A stretch of DNA of 25,826 bases from JAVBPB01 sp031549965 (GCA_031549965.1 JAVBPB010000021.1:1-25826); one strand, 5' to 3'; positions 8,405 to 15,635 are shown, counted from the first letter of the stretch. Numbers and translations: made by a program. The notes: generated by a model from the letters alone, not told the origin.

Positions 8405-8560
8405 TCAAGCCGTCTCATTTTCCAATTGTAATTTTTTGTTTATTATTTGACAAGCCATGTTTTCAGCAATTATCTTTGTTAGAAATTTAGCAGTTTCTTC
8501 ATTGGTATTAGGATTATGAAATGTTATATGTATGGCTTGTCTATTACTTTTTTTACCCAA
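8405..8560 (-). CDS. Small protein, 51 aa, TTG start
   Basis: A short gene with a strong ribosome site (AAAGGAGG, 7 bases from TTG 8560). It encodes a 51-residue protein whose middle reads AIHITFHNPNTNEETAKFL. From memory, similar small proteins with a TVHNPNT-like motif accompany serine recombinases in mobile elements of Lachnospiraceae; I cannot verify this here. It has a promoter (8746-8719) and a 150-base leader. It may originally have preceded the recombinase in an operon before the Rpn and ATPase genes came between them. No function can be assigned; a role in element biology, such as a directionality factor, is only a possibility. Confidence 0.6.
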   Translation of the reverse strand: MGKKSNRQAIHITFHNPNTNEETAKFLTKIIAENMACQIINKKLQLENETA

Positions 8561-8718
8561 ATAATTGCCTCCTTTGATAGATTTAATTAAGTATATTAGG
8601 TTGTGGTTTAATATATGCTAGTATCGAAGTTTTTTTATTCAGTTGTGATTTAAATTTTTCCTCCTTGAACAAACCTTTTTAATTATCGAAATCACATCGT
8701 CCAGTAATCTATATTCGG

Positions 8719-8746
8719 ATTGTAACGTCTACTTGATTTTTGTCAA
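8719..8746 (-). promoter_or_regulatory. SigA-type promoter upstream of the 51-aa gene
   Basis: TTGACA (8746-8741) and TACAAT (8724-8719) are spaced by 16 bases on the minus strand. The leader contains an 8-bp inverted repeat (8644-8651 with 8689-8696). Inside it is a GGAGG with no start codon after it, perhaps a relic of a lost gene. Confidence 0.5.
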
Positions 8747-8800
8747 CTATTATGTAAAATAAATATAATAAATTTCGATATTCTAAAAAAAGGTGAAAAT

Positions 8801-9006
8801 ATGGATTCAGTTTTTAAGGTTTATATAGATAATGGATTTGAGTATTTTGAATATGAAATGGAGTGAATTAAATATAAAGAATATTTTATGTATTTGATTA
8901 TCAAGAGGAATTTTGTGAATGGTCTGAATAGGCAAGAGATATGAGGGATAAGTGCATTGAGGAGAAAATGGAGTTTGATGTTTTTGTGGAATGGTTGAAA
9001 TTTTAA
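8801..9006 (+). pseudogene. Decayed small gene on the plus strand
   Basis: A ribosome site (AAAAAGGTG) precedes ATG 8801, which opens MDSVFKVYIDNGFEYFEY but stops at 8866. A second frame then gives FDYQEEFCEWSE, an in-frame TAG, and ARDMRDKCIEEKMEFDVFVEWLKF ending at 9006. The protein-like composition in two frames, broken by a shift and a stop, suggests a small gene in decay. The family is not recognised. It is the only plus-strand gene-like sequence in the element. Confidence 0.4.
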
Positions 9007-9020
9007 ATTTAGTTGCATTT

Positions 9021-9055
9021 ATGAATATGAAAAAGTATTAGTTTTTCATATTCAT
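9021..9055. terminator. Strong hairpin in a gene-free stretch
   Basis: A perfect 14-bp stem (9021-9034 with 9042-9055) with a 7-base loop follows the decayed gene. The gap 9007-9342 holds no gene. A second small hairpin (9294-9301 with 9314-9321) lies just past the stop of the 619-residue gene and may end its transcript. Confidence 0.5.
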
Positions 9056-9342
9056 GTATATTTATAATAATTTATTTTAAAAATGTAACTATTAAAATTA
9101 GTTTTTTTAGTCATTTTTAAATTTATACCTTAAATGACTTCATTTTAATGTATTATTATAATATAGAAAAAGTTAATCTCTATATCAAATTACCTTAATT
9201 GCAGATATGTCCAATTATTTCAATTCCTCACTCCATATTTGAAGGTACCGAACGTTATTTGAATATGGCTATATCTATGACATTTTCCATTTATATCAAT
9301 AATCTTTTCATTATATTGATAATTTAAAATTCACTACTAATT

Positions 9343-11202
9343 TTATCTAAGTTTTGCAATTCTGCTTAATTTATCAAGAATATACACTTCCTCTACAAAA
9401 TTATTGTCTGATTTCCCTCCAGTTTCGATATTTGCTACTTTTTTAATTAAATTCTTCCTTTTTACCTCTTGTATTTTGTTGATTTCCCCTATTAAATCTT
9501 TTACTAAACTAAAAATAGTAGTTATTGTGCCTATTCCGGGCAAAATCCCTGAACCTGACAAAATATAATGCAAAGCTTTTTCATTTAATGATTGTTTTTC
9601 TTCACCTAATTCTGCAATCACATTATTAAAGTCAGAAATACGAGTTTTCCTTTCAATATCTTTCATTTTTTCTAAATCACATAATATGTGCTTTAATGTT
9701 TTAGGAGTATTATACTTAGCTGATTTGTCTAAAAATTTACTTATCTTAACTGTATTATCAACGTCTATCATCCTTATAGCATTTACATCTCTAATCATTA
9801 ATTCAGAGTATCGATTAAGTTGCTGCTGTTCATCCTTTGTAGAATAATTATACAAGTTAAGTACATTTCCTAAAATTGATGCCACGCCTTGGTCTGAATA
9901 TATGGATGAATCCTTATTCCTTTGATTAAATGGAAAATATGTAGCCTTAAGTGCTGTTGCAATATGAATATTACTTGCATTAACTGTTAACTCAAATGAA
10001 ATTTTTTTTGAGTTTTCGTCTTCTGCATTAATATAATCGAATAGCTTGTTTGCACCTAATGTTGGAATCTTGAGAGTGCTATACGAATTAAGTAATTCAT
10101 AACTTGCTAACTTCGCTTTGAGTGGCCACACTAGCCACTCTGCGAACATATTTTTATTATTGTCTTTACTTAATTTTAAATCATTATATATTTGGAACAA
10201 AATTTCAACAGAATTTCCAAAAGAAGAAATAAAGTTTTTCTCCATTTCGCAAAGATACATGGCAATTAATGCATTAATTCCACGTTTACTTATTACTGAA
10301 TTATTATTATGTTTGTACAATTCATTTAATATCTCATCATCATATCTAGATTCAGTATTTGGTAATAATACTACAAGTTTATTTTGTTCAACCATACTGA
10401 TTAAATCCGATTTTGTTAAGTTTTGTTTTTCCATAAATTTATAAATGTTGTTTTCCAAAGGAAAAGATATATAGGTTGTATCATACAATAGCATATTACT
10501 CCTTAAATTGATAAATATATTATCCCATACACTAAAGTCTAAGTAACATTTTGACTTGCCAGCATCATAAAAGAACAAATCATTTCTAGTAAAATCACCT
10601 GTATATATACCTTCAACTTTCGAAAACCAAAATTCCGAATCTCTCTTTGAAAATAAATACTTTTTATCTGTACATGCCAATTCGACATTTGGAGTATAAA
10701 ATAGTGGTTTTCCATTTGATTTTATTTTCACAACCTTGACATCAGTGATACCAACTTTCATATCCATTATAAATTCTTTGATAGAGTGTATATATGTATT
10801 ATTAGTATTTTCATCAACTTCAATGATAGAAATAACACCATTACTATGCTCTACACTACATTTTAATATATTTACTTCTGGAAATCTACTTACTATCAAA
10901 CTATTAAACATCTCATAATTTAGAAATATACCCTCATGGTTATAAGCAATGTTATTAAAGTCTATAGAGCGTATATGCTTCACATAATTTAGCGGTTTTT
11001 CTAGTTTAATTTTAATCATATACGCAATTGGGCGTATTTGATTATTAAAATAATCTTCAATCTCAAGAAATCGCTCGGTAAAATTCTCAAGAACTATCTC
11101 ATGATGATATTCTTTGATTTCATATATGTTCGTTTTCAATCCTAAAAATATTTCTCTTAACTTCAAATCTGCACGTTTAACTACACCATCATTAAATGAC
11201 AT
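9343..11202 (-). CDS. Large protein of unknown family, 619 aa (element cargo)
   Basis: I do not recognise this protein. It is the largest gene in the element and appears intact, with a strong AGGAGGGGAG ribosome site before ATG 11202 and its own promoter. No signal peptide is seen. The first 300 residues look alpha/beta. The segment around 250-330 (RSNMLLYDTTYISFPLE, then VVLLPNTESRYDDEILNELY) has a domain-like composition, and 380-540 is helical. Near 560 a glycine-rich hydrophobic stretch (YILSGSGILPGIGTITTIF) could insert in or lie on a membrane. A charged C-terminal helix follows. A large, intact, lone cargo gene of this kind could be a defence or host-benefit gene, but nothing in the sequence proves a function. 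Confidence 0.8.
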   Translation of the reverse strand: MSFNDGVVKRADLKLREIFLGLKTNIYEIKEYHHEIVLENFTERFLEIEDYFNNQIRPIAYMIKIKLEKPLNYVKHIRSIDFNNIAYNHEGIFLNYEMFNSLIVSRFPEVNILKCSVEHSNGVISIIEVDENTNNTYIHSIKEFIMDMKVGITDVKVVKIKSNGKPLFYTPNVELACTDKKYLFSKRDSEFWFSKVEGIYTGDFTRNDLFFYDAGKSKCYLDFSVWDNIFINLRSNMLLYDTTYISFPLENNIYKFMEKQNLTKSDLISMVEQNKLVVLLPNTESRYDDEILNELYKHNNNSVISKRGINALIAMYLCEMEKNFISSFGNSVEILFQIYNDLKLSKDNNKNMFAEWLVWPLKAKLASYELLNSYSTLKIPTLGANKLFDYINAEDENSKKISFELTVNASNIHIATALKATYFPFNQRNKDSSIYSDQGVASILGNVLNLYNYSTKDEQQQLNRYSELMIRDVNAIRMIDVDNTVKISKFLDKSAKYNTPKTLKHILCDLEKMKDIERKTRISDFNNVIAELGEEKQSLNEKALHYILSGSGILPGIGTITTIFSLVKDLIGEINKIQEVKRKNLIKKVANIETGGKSDNNFVEEVYILDKLSRIAKLR

Positions 11203-11373
11203 ATATCTCCCCTCCTTTTTATATATAATTGTAATAAAATAAGTCTCCCATTATTCTCCCAATTGGCACTTGGAAACTCTTCTCATTATAGCCATAGTAT
11301 GAAGATTACATATATAAATATAATTATTCATTCTTTATTAAAACAGTTATAAAATTCACCAAATTATGACATA

Positions 11374-11402
11374 AGTATATCATACACAAAAGGTCTTTTC
11401 AA
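11374..11402 (-). promoter_or_regulatory. SigA-type promoter of the 619-aa gene
   Basis: TTGAAA (11402-11397) and TATACT (11379-11374) are spaced by 17 bases on the minus strand, leaving a leader of about 165 bases. The rest of 11203-11479 shows nothing further. Confidence 0.5.
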
Positions 11403-11479
11403 TATTAATATCTCTCATATTCTTCCTCATACTCTAATATATTCTGTTATTCCTGATATTTTTGCATAATTTGTCTTTT

Positions 11480-11620
11480 TTAATCATTAGGTATAATCAT
11501 AATAACTTTTCTCATCTTATAACGTCTACTATACAAGTCATCGTTTGTATTCTTTAACGTCTGACACAAGTTAGTAAGATTAAGCTTTTCTTGTTTATAA
11601 TAATCTAAATTACTTTCCAT
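11480..11620 (-). CDS. Possible small protein, 46 aa
   Basis: An ATG-initiated frame of 46 residues starts MESNLDYYKQEKL and has a basic C-terminal half (SRRYKMRKVIMI). The ribosome site is poor: GGTAAAG lies about 17 bases away. The composition is protein-like, with charged helices in the style of small phage or element regulators, but no family is recognised. It is at the spoIIID-proximal end of the element. A directionality factor is one speculation. Confidence 0.3.
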   Translation of the reverse strand: MESNLDYYKQEKLNLTNLCQTLKNTNDDLYSRRYKMRKVIMIIPND

Positions 11621-11660
11621 TTTTTTAATTTCTTTACCTGATAATTATTTTTGTAATAAA

Positions 11661-11689
11661 AAAACACAGTATATAATTGTCTGTGTTTT
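11661..11689 (-). terminator. Rho-independent terminator near the right end of the element
   Basis: A 9-bp stem (11661-11669 with 11681-11689) is followed on the minus strand by a run of eight T. In the integrated form it lies after the truncated N-terminal spoIIID frame. In the excised circle it would lie about 70 bases after the extended recombinase frame. Confidence 0.75.
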
Positions 11690-11761
11690 AGATCTAATAT
11701 GAATTTTTATTTTACTTTTAAAACTTCTTACCTAATCGTTACTTTTAATATAAAAAATCAA

Positions 11762-11912
11762 TTAATTGGATATATATAAAGTCATATTCATCTGAAAATT
11801 TACACATCCTAAATCGAGGACTTTTTCAATTCTCTCCCAAACCTTAGCATTACCAAGCTTCTCCCAATATCTCACCACAATCGTAAACCGTTCTATTAAC
11901 TTACATCCATAT
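11762..11912 (-). other. Candidate C-terminal extension of the recombinase, joined only in the circle
   Basis: If the element circularises at the inferred core, the recombinase frame does not stop. It reads on for 49 residues (starting YGCKLIERF, containing RYWEKLGNAKVWERI, ending LYISN) to TAA at 11764-11762, ahead of a strong terminator. The stretch is more GC-rich and more protein-like than its surroundings. An open frame of this length in AT-rich DNA is uncommon but not impossible by chance. In the integrated state it has no good start of its own; a GTG within it is possible. The last 12 codons lie in a 35-bp repeat also found at 25735-25769. Confidence 0.45.
11764..11798 (-). repeat. 35-bp dispersed repeat, copy 1
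   Basis: 34 of 35 bases match 25735-25769 in opposite orientation within the window. The core reads TTTCAGATGAATATGA on the minus strand. It lies about 115 bases inside the right edge of the spoIIID element. Confidence 0.8.
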
Positions 11913-11925
11913 GAATAGTAGATTT
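11889..11925. other. Right attachment junction of the spoIIID element
   Basis: The core TATG is at 11910-11913. The element-side arm CGTTCTATTAAC (11889-11900) is the inverted partner of the left arm (11/12) and ends 12 bases from the inferred CA crossover. The host side is spoIIID codons ending S-T-I-H. From the core toward 11902 the bases also partly match the left junction (TTAC, TC). Confidence 0.75.
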
Positions 11926-12024
11926 AGAAATACCAAAATGCTTCGCTGCCTGACGTACTGTCGAATTAGTTTCAATAATATAATTAGCGATATTCACTGC
12001 TCGCTCTTCTATGTAGCCTCTCAA
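11896..12024 (-). CDS. spoIIID: SpoIIID, N-terminal part (interrupted gene)
   Basis: The frame starts at TTG 12024, six bases after AGGGGGA, and encodes MRGYIEERAVNIANYI then TVRQAAKHFGISKSTIH. This is the N-terminal DNA-binding half of SpoIIID. B. subtilis has TVRVIAKEFGVSKSTVHKDL at the same place. After His38 the frame enters the element and stops four codons later (MDVS, TAA 11898-11896). The break therefore falls inside the recognition helix of the helix-turn-helix and the product should not bind DNA. Joining at the CA core to 3580 gives H-KDVTERL in frame. The precision of the break at a recombinase core argues for recent or maintained integration and not random decay: neither part shows other damage. 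Confidence 0.88.
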   Translation of the reverse strand: MRGYIEERAVNIANYIIETNSTVRQAAKHFGISKSTIHMDVS

Positions 12025-12090
12025 AAGAATCCCCCTATGTAATACTTCAGACTAAAATTTACCTCTTTTAGCTGAAAATTCGTTTTTTAC

Positions 12091-12098
12091 ATTGTATT
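12091..12098 (-). promoter_or_regulatory. Weak candidate SigE -10 upstream of spoIIID
   Basis: AATACAAT on the minus strand matches 7 of 8 bases of the SigE -10 (CATACAAT) about 65 bases before the spoIIID start. No good -35 is seen, and TACAAT also resembles a SigA -10. The gap 12025-12438 otherwise contains only an AT-rich 61-codon frame (12332-12147) that I do not consider a gene. Confidence 0.2.
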
Positions 12099-12438
12099 CA
12101 TTGAGGAATTGGTTTAGTACATCATATTATTAAATTTAGTCTTTTACTATAGTATTAATACCTCTCTCATTTGCAAATTATCTATATTAGAATTAGATTT
12201 ACAGAAATAATCAAATCTAGATTTCAATATTCCAATACACTTGCATCTTAATATCAACACTTCTGTAACAGTAATTTTCACAACACTGATTGTAAAATAA
12301 TTAAACCTTGAATTGTTTCTACTCAATTGCACACTTATATTTCCATCAAGACTTCAAAATACATAGATACCTTCAAAAGCTAAAACTACCCTATCAAGAA
12401 TTGTAACTCTATAATTCTACAAACTTCTTGCCGAATCT

Positions 12439-13083
12439 TTAAACTAAATTCAAAAGTTTTTCTTGTGTATTTATAGTACTTTCTGCAATAAAACATAAAA
12501 ACTCATCAATATCTATTGGATTTAATTTAGCACGTTTTAATGAACACTTATACTTATCATTAACTTCAAAAGGTATAATAATTCCACCATATTTATTATT
12601 AATCAGTATCAAATTCATTATTAATATTCCTATCTGATCATTTCCTTCCTTAAAAGGGTATATATCGTTTATTCTTTTACAACACATAGCAGCATATTCA
12701 ACAGGATGCAACAAGTTTTTTGAATATTCCATTTGTTTAATAAAATGCTCCATTAGATGAGGAATATCTTTTACATCTGACTCTGCATAAACACCTGCTT
12801 CTTCTTTACATAAATCTATATATATTAATTCATGAAACTTTTTTATAATGTCTTCACTAATTATCAAATTTTCTATTTTAGAGACTTCCAATAAATATCT
12901 AAATGCATTTTCATATCCAGCTCTTGTATTATAATTATCAATATCTTTTTTTAAATTACTGCTCATATAATTTTGTAGCATTAAGTAATCAAAAATACTT
13001 TTCCTTTTATCCAATTCACTAATAATTTCTTCAAATTCATTCTTATTTTTATCTAATTTTAAAAATAATTCTTTAAGCGTCAT
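12439..13083 (-). CDS. Fic/DOC-like protein with a degenerate active site
   Basis: This 214-residue protein has the helical layout of a Fic domain: IKKFHELIY near 83, then HPVEYAAMCCKRINDIYPFKEGNDQIGILIMNLIL in outline near 126-160. The Fic signature HxFx(D/E)GNGRxxR appears as YPFKEGNDQIGI at 142-153. The catalytic His is Tyr, the second Gly is Asp and both Arg are lost (Gln, Ile). Known Fic enzymes transfer AMP or other groups from nucleotides using that His, so AMPylation is unlikely here. It may be a binding protein, an antitoxin-like partner or a decaying gene; the frame is otherwise intact. ATG 13083 is chosen because AAGGGAG lies just upstream and the earlier ATG overlaps it. It lies upstream of spoIIID on the same strand. 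Confidence 0.65.
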   Translation of the reverse strand: MTLKELFLKLDKNKNEFEEIISELDKRKSIFDYLMLQNYMSSNLKKDIDNYNTRAGYENAFRYLLEVSKIENLIISEDIIKKFHELIYIDLCKEEAGVYAESDVKDIPHLMEHFIKQMEYSKNLLHPVEYAAMCCKRINDIYPFKEGNDQIGILIMNLILINNKYGGIIIPFEVNDKYKCSLKRAKLNPIDIDEFLCFIAESTINTQEKLLNLV

Positions 13084-13167
13084 AGAACTCCCTTTCATTT
13101 TATAATTTATGGATATACAAATCTAAAAAATAAATTTACAAAACTCTACTTTGTTTAAAACTTAACT

Positions 13168-13244
13168 CTCCCCAAATGCTCGTTGTTAGGCTGTAAGCTT
13201 TCACTTGTTACTTTTCATAGCCTAACAACTTACATATTGGGGAG
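13168..13244. repeat. Nested inverted repeat between the ATPase and the Fic-like gene
   Basis: The outer arms CTCCCCAA (13168-13175) and TTGGGGAG (13237-13244) enclose inner arms GTTGTTAGGCT (13182-13192) and AGCCTAACAAC (13219-13229). The 77-base structure lies 40 bases past the ATPase stop. It may be a terminator or processed RNA structure, or a small miniature-transposon-like relic; there is no good T-run. Confidence 0.6.
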
Positions 13245-13284
13245 TTTATAGACAAAATCAATTAATCCAATTTTAAATATTAAA

Positions 13285-15366
13285 TTAAAAACTTTTTTTT
13301 AAAAGATTCCCAGAACTAGACACCCCTATACCAACTGTGGATACATTATGTAAAAGTGCTGAAGTACCTGAAGAAATAAGTTGTCCTAATGATAATGCTA
13401 ACAATCCTGTATTGAACGAAAGTATAAACAAATAATTATTATTAATTCTTTTTGTAAGGGAATTAGATAGCAACTTTAATGCTATAATATTTTCAATGTC
13501 ATCTGAAAGTAAGGCAATATCCGAAACTTCTCTTGCAATGTCTGAACTGTTTTTCATAGATATCCCAACATTAGCAGCCGATAAAGATGGAGTATCATTA
13601 ATACCATCTCCAACCATTACGACAATATCACCATTTGACTTTAAACTTTCAATATAATCGGCTTTTTGTTCTGGTAAAAGACTAGCCTTATATTTATCTA
13701 TGCCAAGTTTTTCTGCCACATTTTTTGCAGTATTTTCGTTATCACCTGTAAGCATAATGACATTTTTAAATCCAACACCTTTAAGCTTTTTAATAGTACC
13801 TGCGGCTGATTCTCTGATTGGGTCTTCGATTAATATTAATCCTACTAGTTTATTATCAATGGCTAGGTAAAGGCTTGACTCTGTTGTAATCTTTTTATCA
13901 ATATAATCAAGAGTTTCTTCATCTGCATAGACATTTTCGTCTTCAAAAACAAAATGTCTGCTTCCAATTAAAACTCTTTGATTATTAAGCTTCGAAGCTA
14001 TGCCATGGGCAATTATATATTCGACCTGACTATGTTCCTCCTTATGATTAATACCAAGTTCTTCTGCCTTTTTTACAACTGCCCTTGCAACTGAATGAGG
14101 AAAATGTTCTTCCAGACAGGCAGAAATTTTTAATACTTCTTCTGAGGTATATCCTAAAAATCCTATTACTTCTTTTACTACTGGCTTTGCAACTGTTAGA
14201 GTACCTGTCTTATCAAAAACTATAGTATTAGCTTTTGATAACAGTTCCAAATATTTTCCGCCTTTTACGAACACCTTGTAATTAGCGGCTTCTCTTAAAG
14301 CACTTAGCACTGAAAGTGAGCCTGAAAGCTTAATTGCACAGGAATAATCTACCACCAAAATTGAAGCTGCCTTGGCAAAACTACGTGTAAATAAATAGGT
14401 TAAAATAGAACCAATAAAGCTAAATGGTACTATTTTATCTGCAATGCTTTCTGTTTGCTTTTGAAGATCTGATTTATGTATTTCAGAATTATCTATTAAC
14501 TTAATTATTTTATTTAATCTTGTGTCATTAGGTGTCGAGGTGGCTTTTATAGCTATATATCCATCTTCAACCACTGTACCTGCATATACTGTGTTACCTA
14601 CAATACGTTTTACAGAAAGAGGCTCTCCTGTCATTGTTGCCTGATTTACCATTGCTTCGCCTTCTGTAATAGTACCATCAATTGGTATTAGTGTACCTGA
14701 ACGCACAATTATTACATCATTAATTTTAATTTTTGATATAGGTATTTGAACTTCGCAATCCTCTGTTTTTATCCATACTGTATCGATATTTAAAGAAAGT
14801 CCCTGAGCTAGATCTTTTTTTGATTTTTTCATTGACCATTCCTCAATTAATTCACTTATAGATAGTAAAAACATAATGGAACCTGCTGTATCATAGGATC
14901 TTTGAATAAGTGCCGTGCAAATGGCAGATGCATCTAAAACTTCTACATCTATCTTCATCATAAATAACTTTTTTACTGCCTTTTTTATATATTTAAATGC
15001 ATTATAAAATAATATAACATTTTTTACAGGCAGTGGTAAAAATGGGCGTATTAAGTATCTGAATGCTACTTTTTTGCCTAATGAAACTGTTAATTCTTCA
15101 CTTATGTTGTTTGTATATAAGGAATTACTCAAATAGTTAAATTGTGTAAGTTCTATATCATCAACATACTTAAGCACAGTTGATTCTGTAATGTTATTAT
15201 AGTTTATAAGTATTGTTCCTGTTCTTTCTGAAACAGTGCAATTTTCTATTCCTGTTTGATTTTTTAAATATTCTGATATATTATATACCTGCTCTTTTGT
15301 AAAAGCATATCGTCCGCAACTAAGTCTTATTCTTGATGGCAAACGATGTTTAACGCTATATTTCAT
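13285..15366 (-). CDS. Heavy-metal-translocating P1B-type ATPase
   Basis: This 693-residue membrane pump couples ATP hydrolysis to export of a transition metal. Seen in order: a short N-terminal HMA-like domain without CxxC (RLPSRIRLSCG), membrane helices from about 105, the actuator TGEP near 245, the transmembrane metal motif VVDYSCAIKLS near 340 in place of CPC, the phosphorylation site DKTGTLT near 388, an HP motif (EEHFPHSVA), the hinge MLTGDNENTA and GDGINDTPSL. The YSCA motif resembles a group of P1B pumps distinct from the CPC copper pumps; the metal cannot be deduced. The ATG overlaps the stop of the DUF6110 gene (TAATG), so the two are translationally coupled. Regulation is likely by the palindrome at 15661-15676. 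Confidence 0.93.
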   Translation of the reverse strand: MKYSVKHRLPSRIRLSCGRYAFTKEQVYNISEYLKNQTGIENCTVSERTGTILINYNNITESTVLKYVDDIELTQFNYLSNSLYTNNISEELTVSLGKKVAFRYLIRPFLPLPVKNVILFYNAFKYIKKAVKKLFMMKIDVEVLDASAICTALIQRSYDTAGSIMFLLSISELIEEWSMKKSKKDLAQGLSLNIDTVWIKTEDCEVQIPISKIKINDVIIVRSGTLIPIDGTITEGEAMVNQATMTGEPLSVKRIVGNTVYAGTVVEDGYIAIKATSTPNDTRLNKIIKLIDNSEIHKSDLQKQTESIADKIVPFSFIGSILTYLFTRSFAKAASILVVDYSCAIKLSGSLSVLSALREAANYKVFVKGGKYLELLSKANTIVFDKTGTLTVAKPVVKEVIGFLGYTSEEVLKISACLEEHFPHSVARAVVKKAEELGINHKEEHSQVEYIIAHGIASKLNNQRVLIGSRHFVFEDENVYADEETLDYIDKKITTESSLYLAIDNKLVGLILIEDPIRESAAGTIKKLKGVGFKNVIMLTGDNENTAKNVAEKLGIDKYKASLLPEQKADYIESLKSNGDIVVMVGDGINDTPSLSAANVGISMKNSSDIAREVSDIALLSDDIENIIALKLLSNSLTKRINNNYLFILSFNTGLLALSLGQLISSGTSALLHNVSTVGIGVSSSGNLLKKSF

Positions 15367-15635
15367 TATTCCTGCCTGTCATCTTTCTTTGATTCGCTTT
15401 CACATTCAGTCTTGCAATCTCTATTTTGTTTTGCTTCTGCATACATATCTTCTGCTTCTTCTTTAATACTTGATAATGCATGTTCCACATCATCTTTTGC
15501 TTTTAAAAATTTTGACATAGTGCAAACTGCTGCCTTTCTTGCACTTTTGCTTTTTAAAACATTAGCAGTAACAAGGCTTGTCGCAGCTCCGCCTAAAAAT
15601 ATTAGTAAATTTGAACGATTACAAAAATTTTTCAT
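15366..15635 (-). CDS. DUF6110-like small membrane protein, partner of the P1B ATPase
   Basis: This 89-residue protein has one hydrophobic segment near the N-terminus (LLIFLGGAATSLVTANVL). A Lys/Ala-rich helix and a charged C-terminal tail with two Cys (RDCKTECESES) follow. It resembles DUF6110/YtxH-like proteins placed before metal ATPases; the family name is from memory. ATG 15635 is chosen because AAGGAG lies ten bases upstream; an earlier in-frame ATG lacks a site. The overlapping TAATG with the ATPase indicates an operon and a shared role, perhaps as an accessory subunit or metal chaperone at the membrane (inference). Confidence 0.75.
   Translation of the reverse strand: MKNFCNRSNLLIFLGGAATSLVTANVLKSKSARKAAVCTMSKFLKAKDDVEHALSSIKEEAEDMYAEAKQNRDCKTECESESKKDDRQE

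Larger units (their letters stand above)
3581..11912. mobile_element. 8.3-kb serine-recombinase element interrupting spoIIID (skin-like)
   Basis: The element is bounded by the two parts of spoIIID, which lie in the same orientation and order needed for repair by excision. Seen directly: both edges share TATG, the recombinase ends at one edge, and inverted 12-mers (11/12 identical) lie 12 bp inside each edge. Removing 8,332 bp would restore the spoIIID frame. Known: SpoIVCA, a serine recombinase, removes skin from sigK in the B. subtilis mother cell, and similar elements occur in other sporulation genes. Inferred: this element is excised in the mother cell. The cargo is mostly restriction- or mobility-like (Rpn, AAA/PD-(D/E)XK) plus unknown proteins, and some of it is decayed, so a dead insertion cannot be excluded. 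Confidence 0.85.

Noticed and set aside
8821..9018. 65-codon minus-strand frame
   Set aside because: It lies antisense to the decayed plus-strand gene, has no ribosome site and has low-complexity composition.
12147..12332. 61-codon minus-strand frame
   Set aside because: It is AT-rich with no ribosome site, no recognisable motif and composition like the surrounding non-coding DNA.
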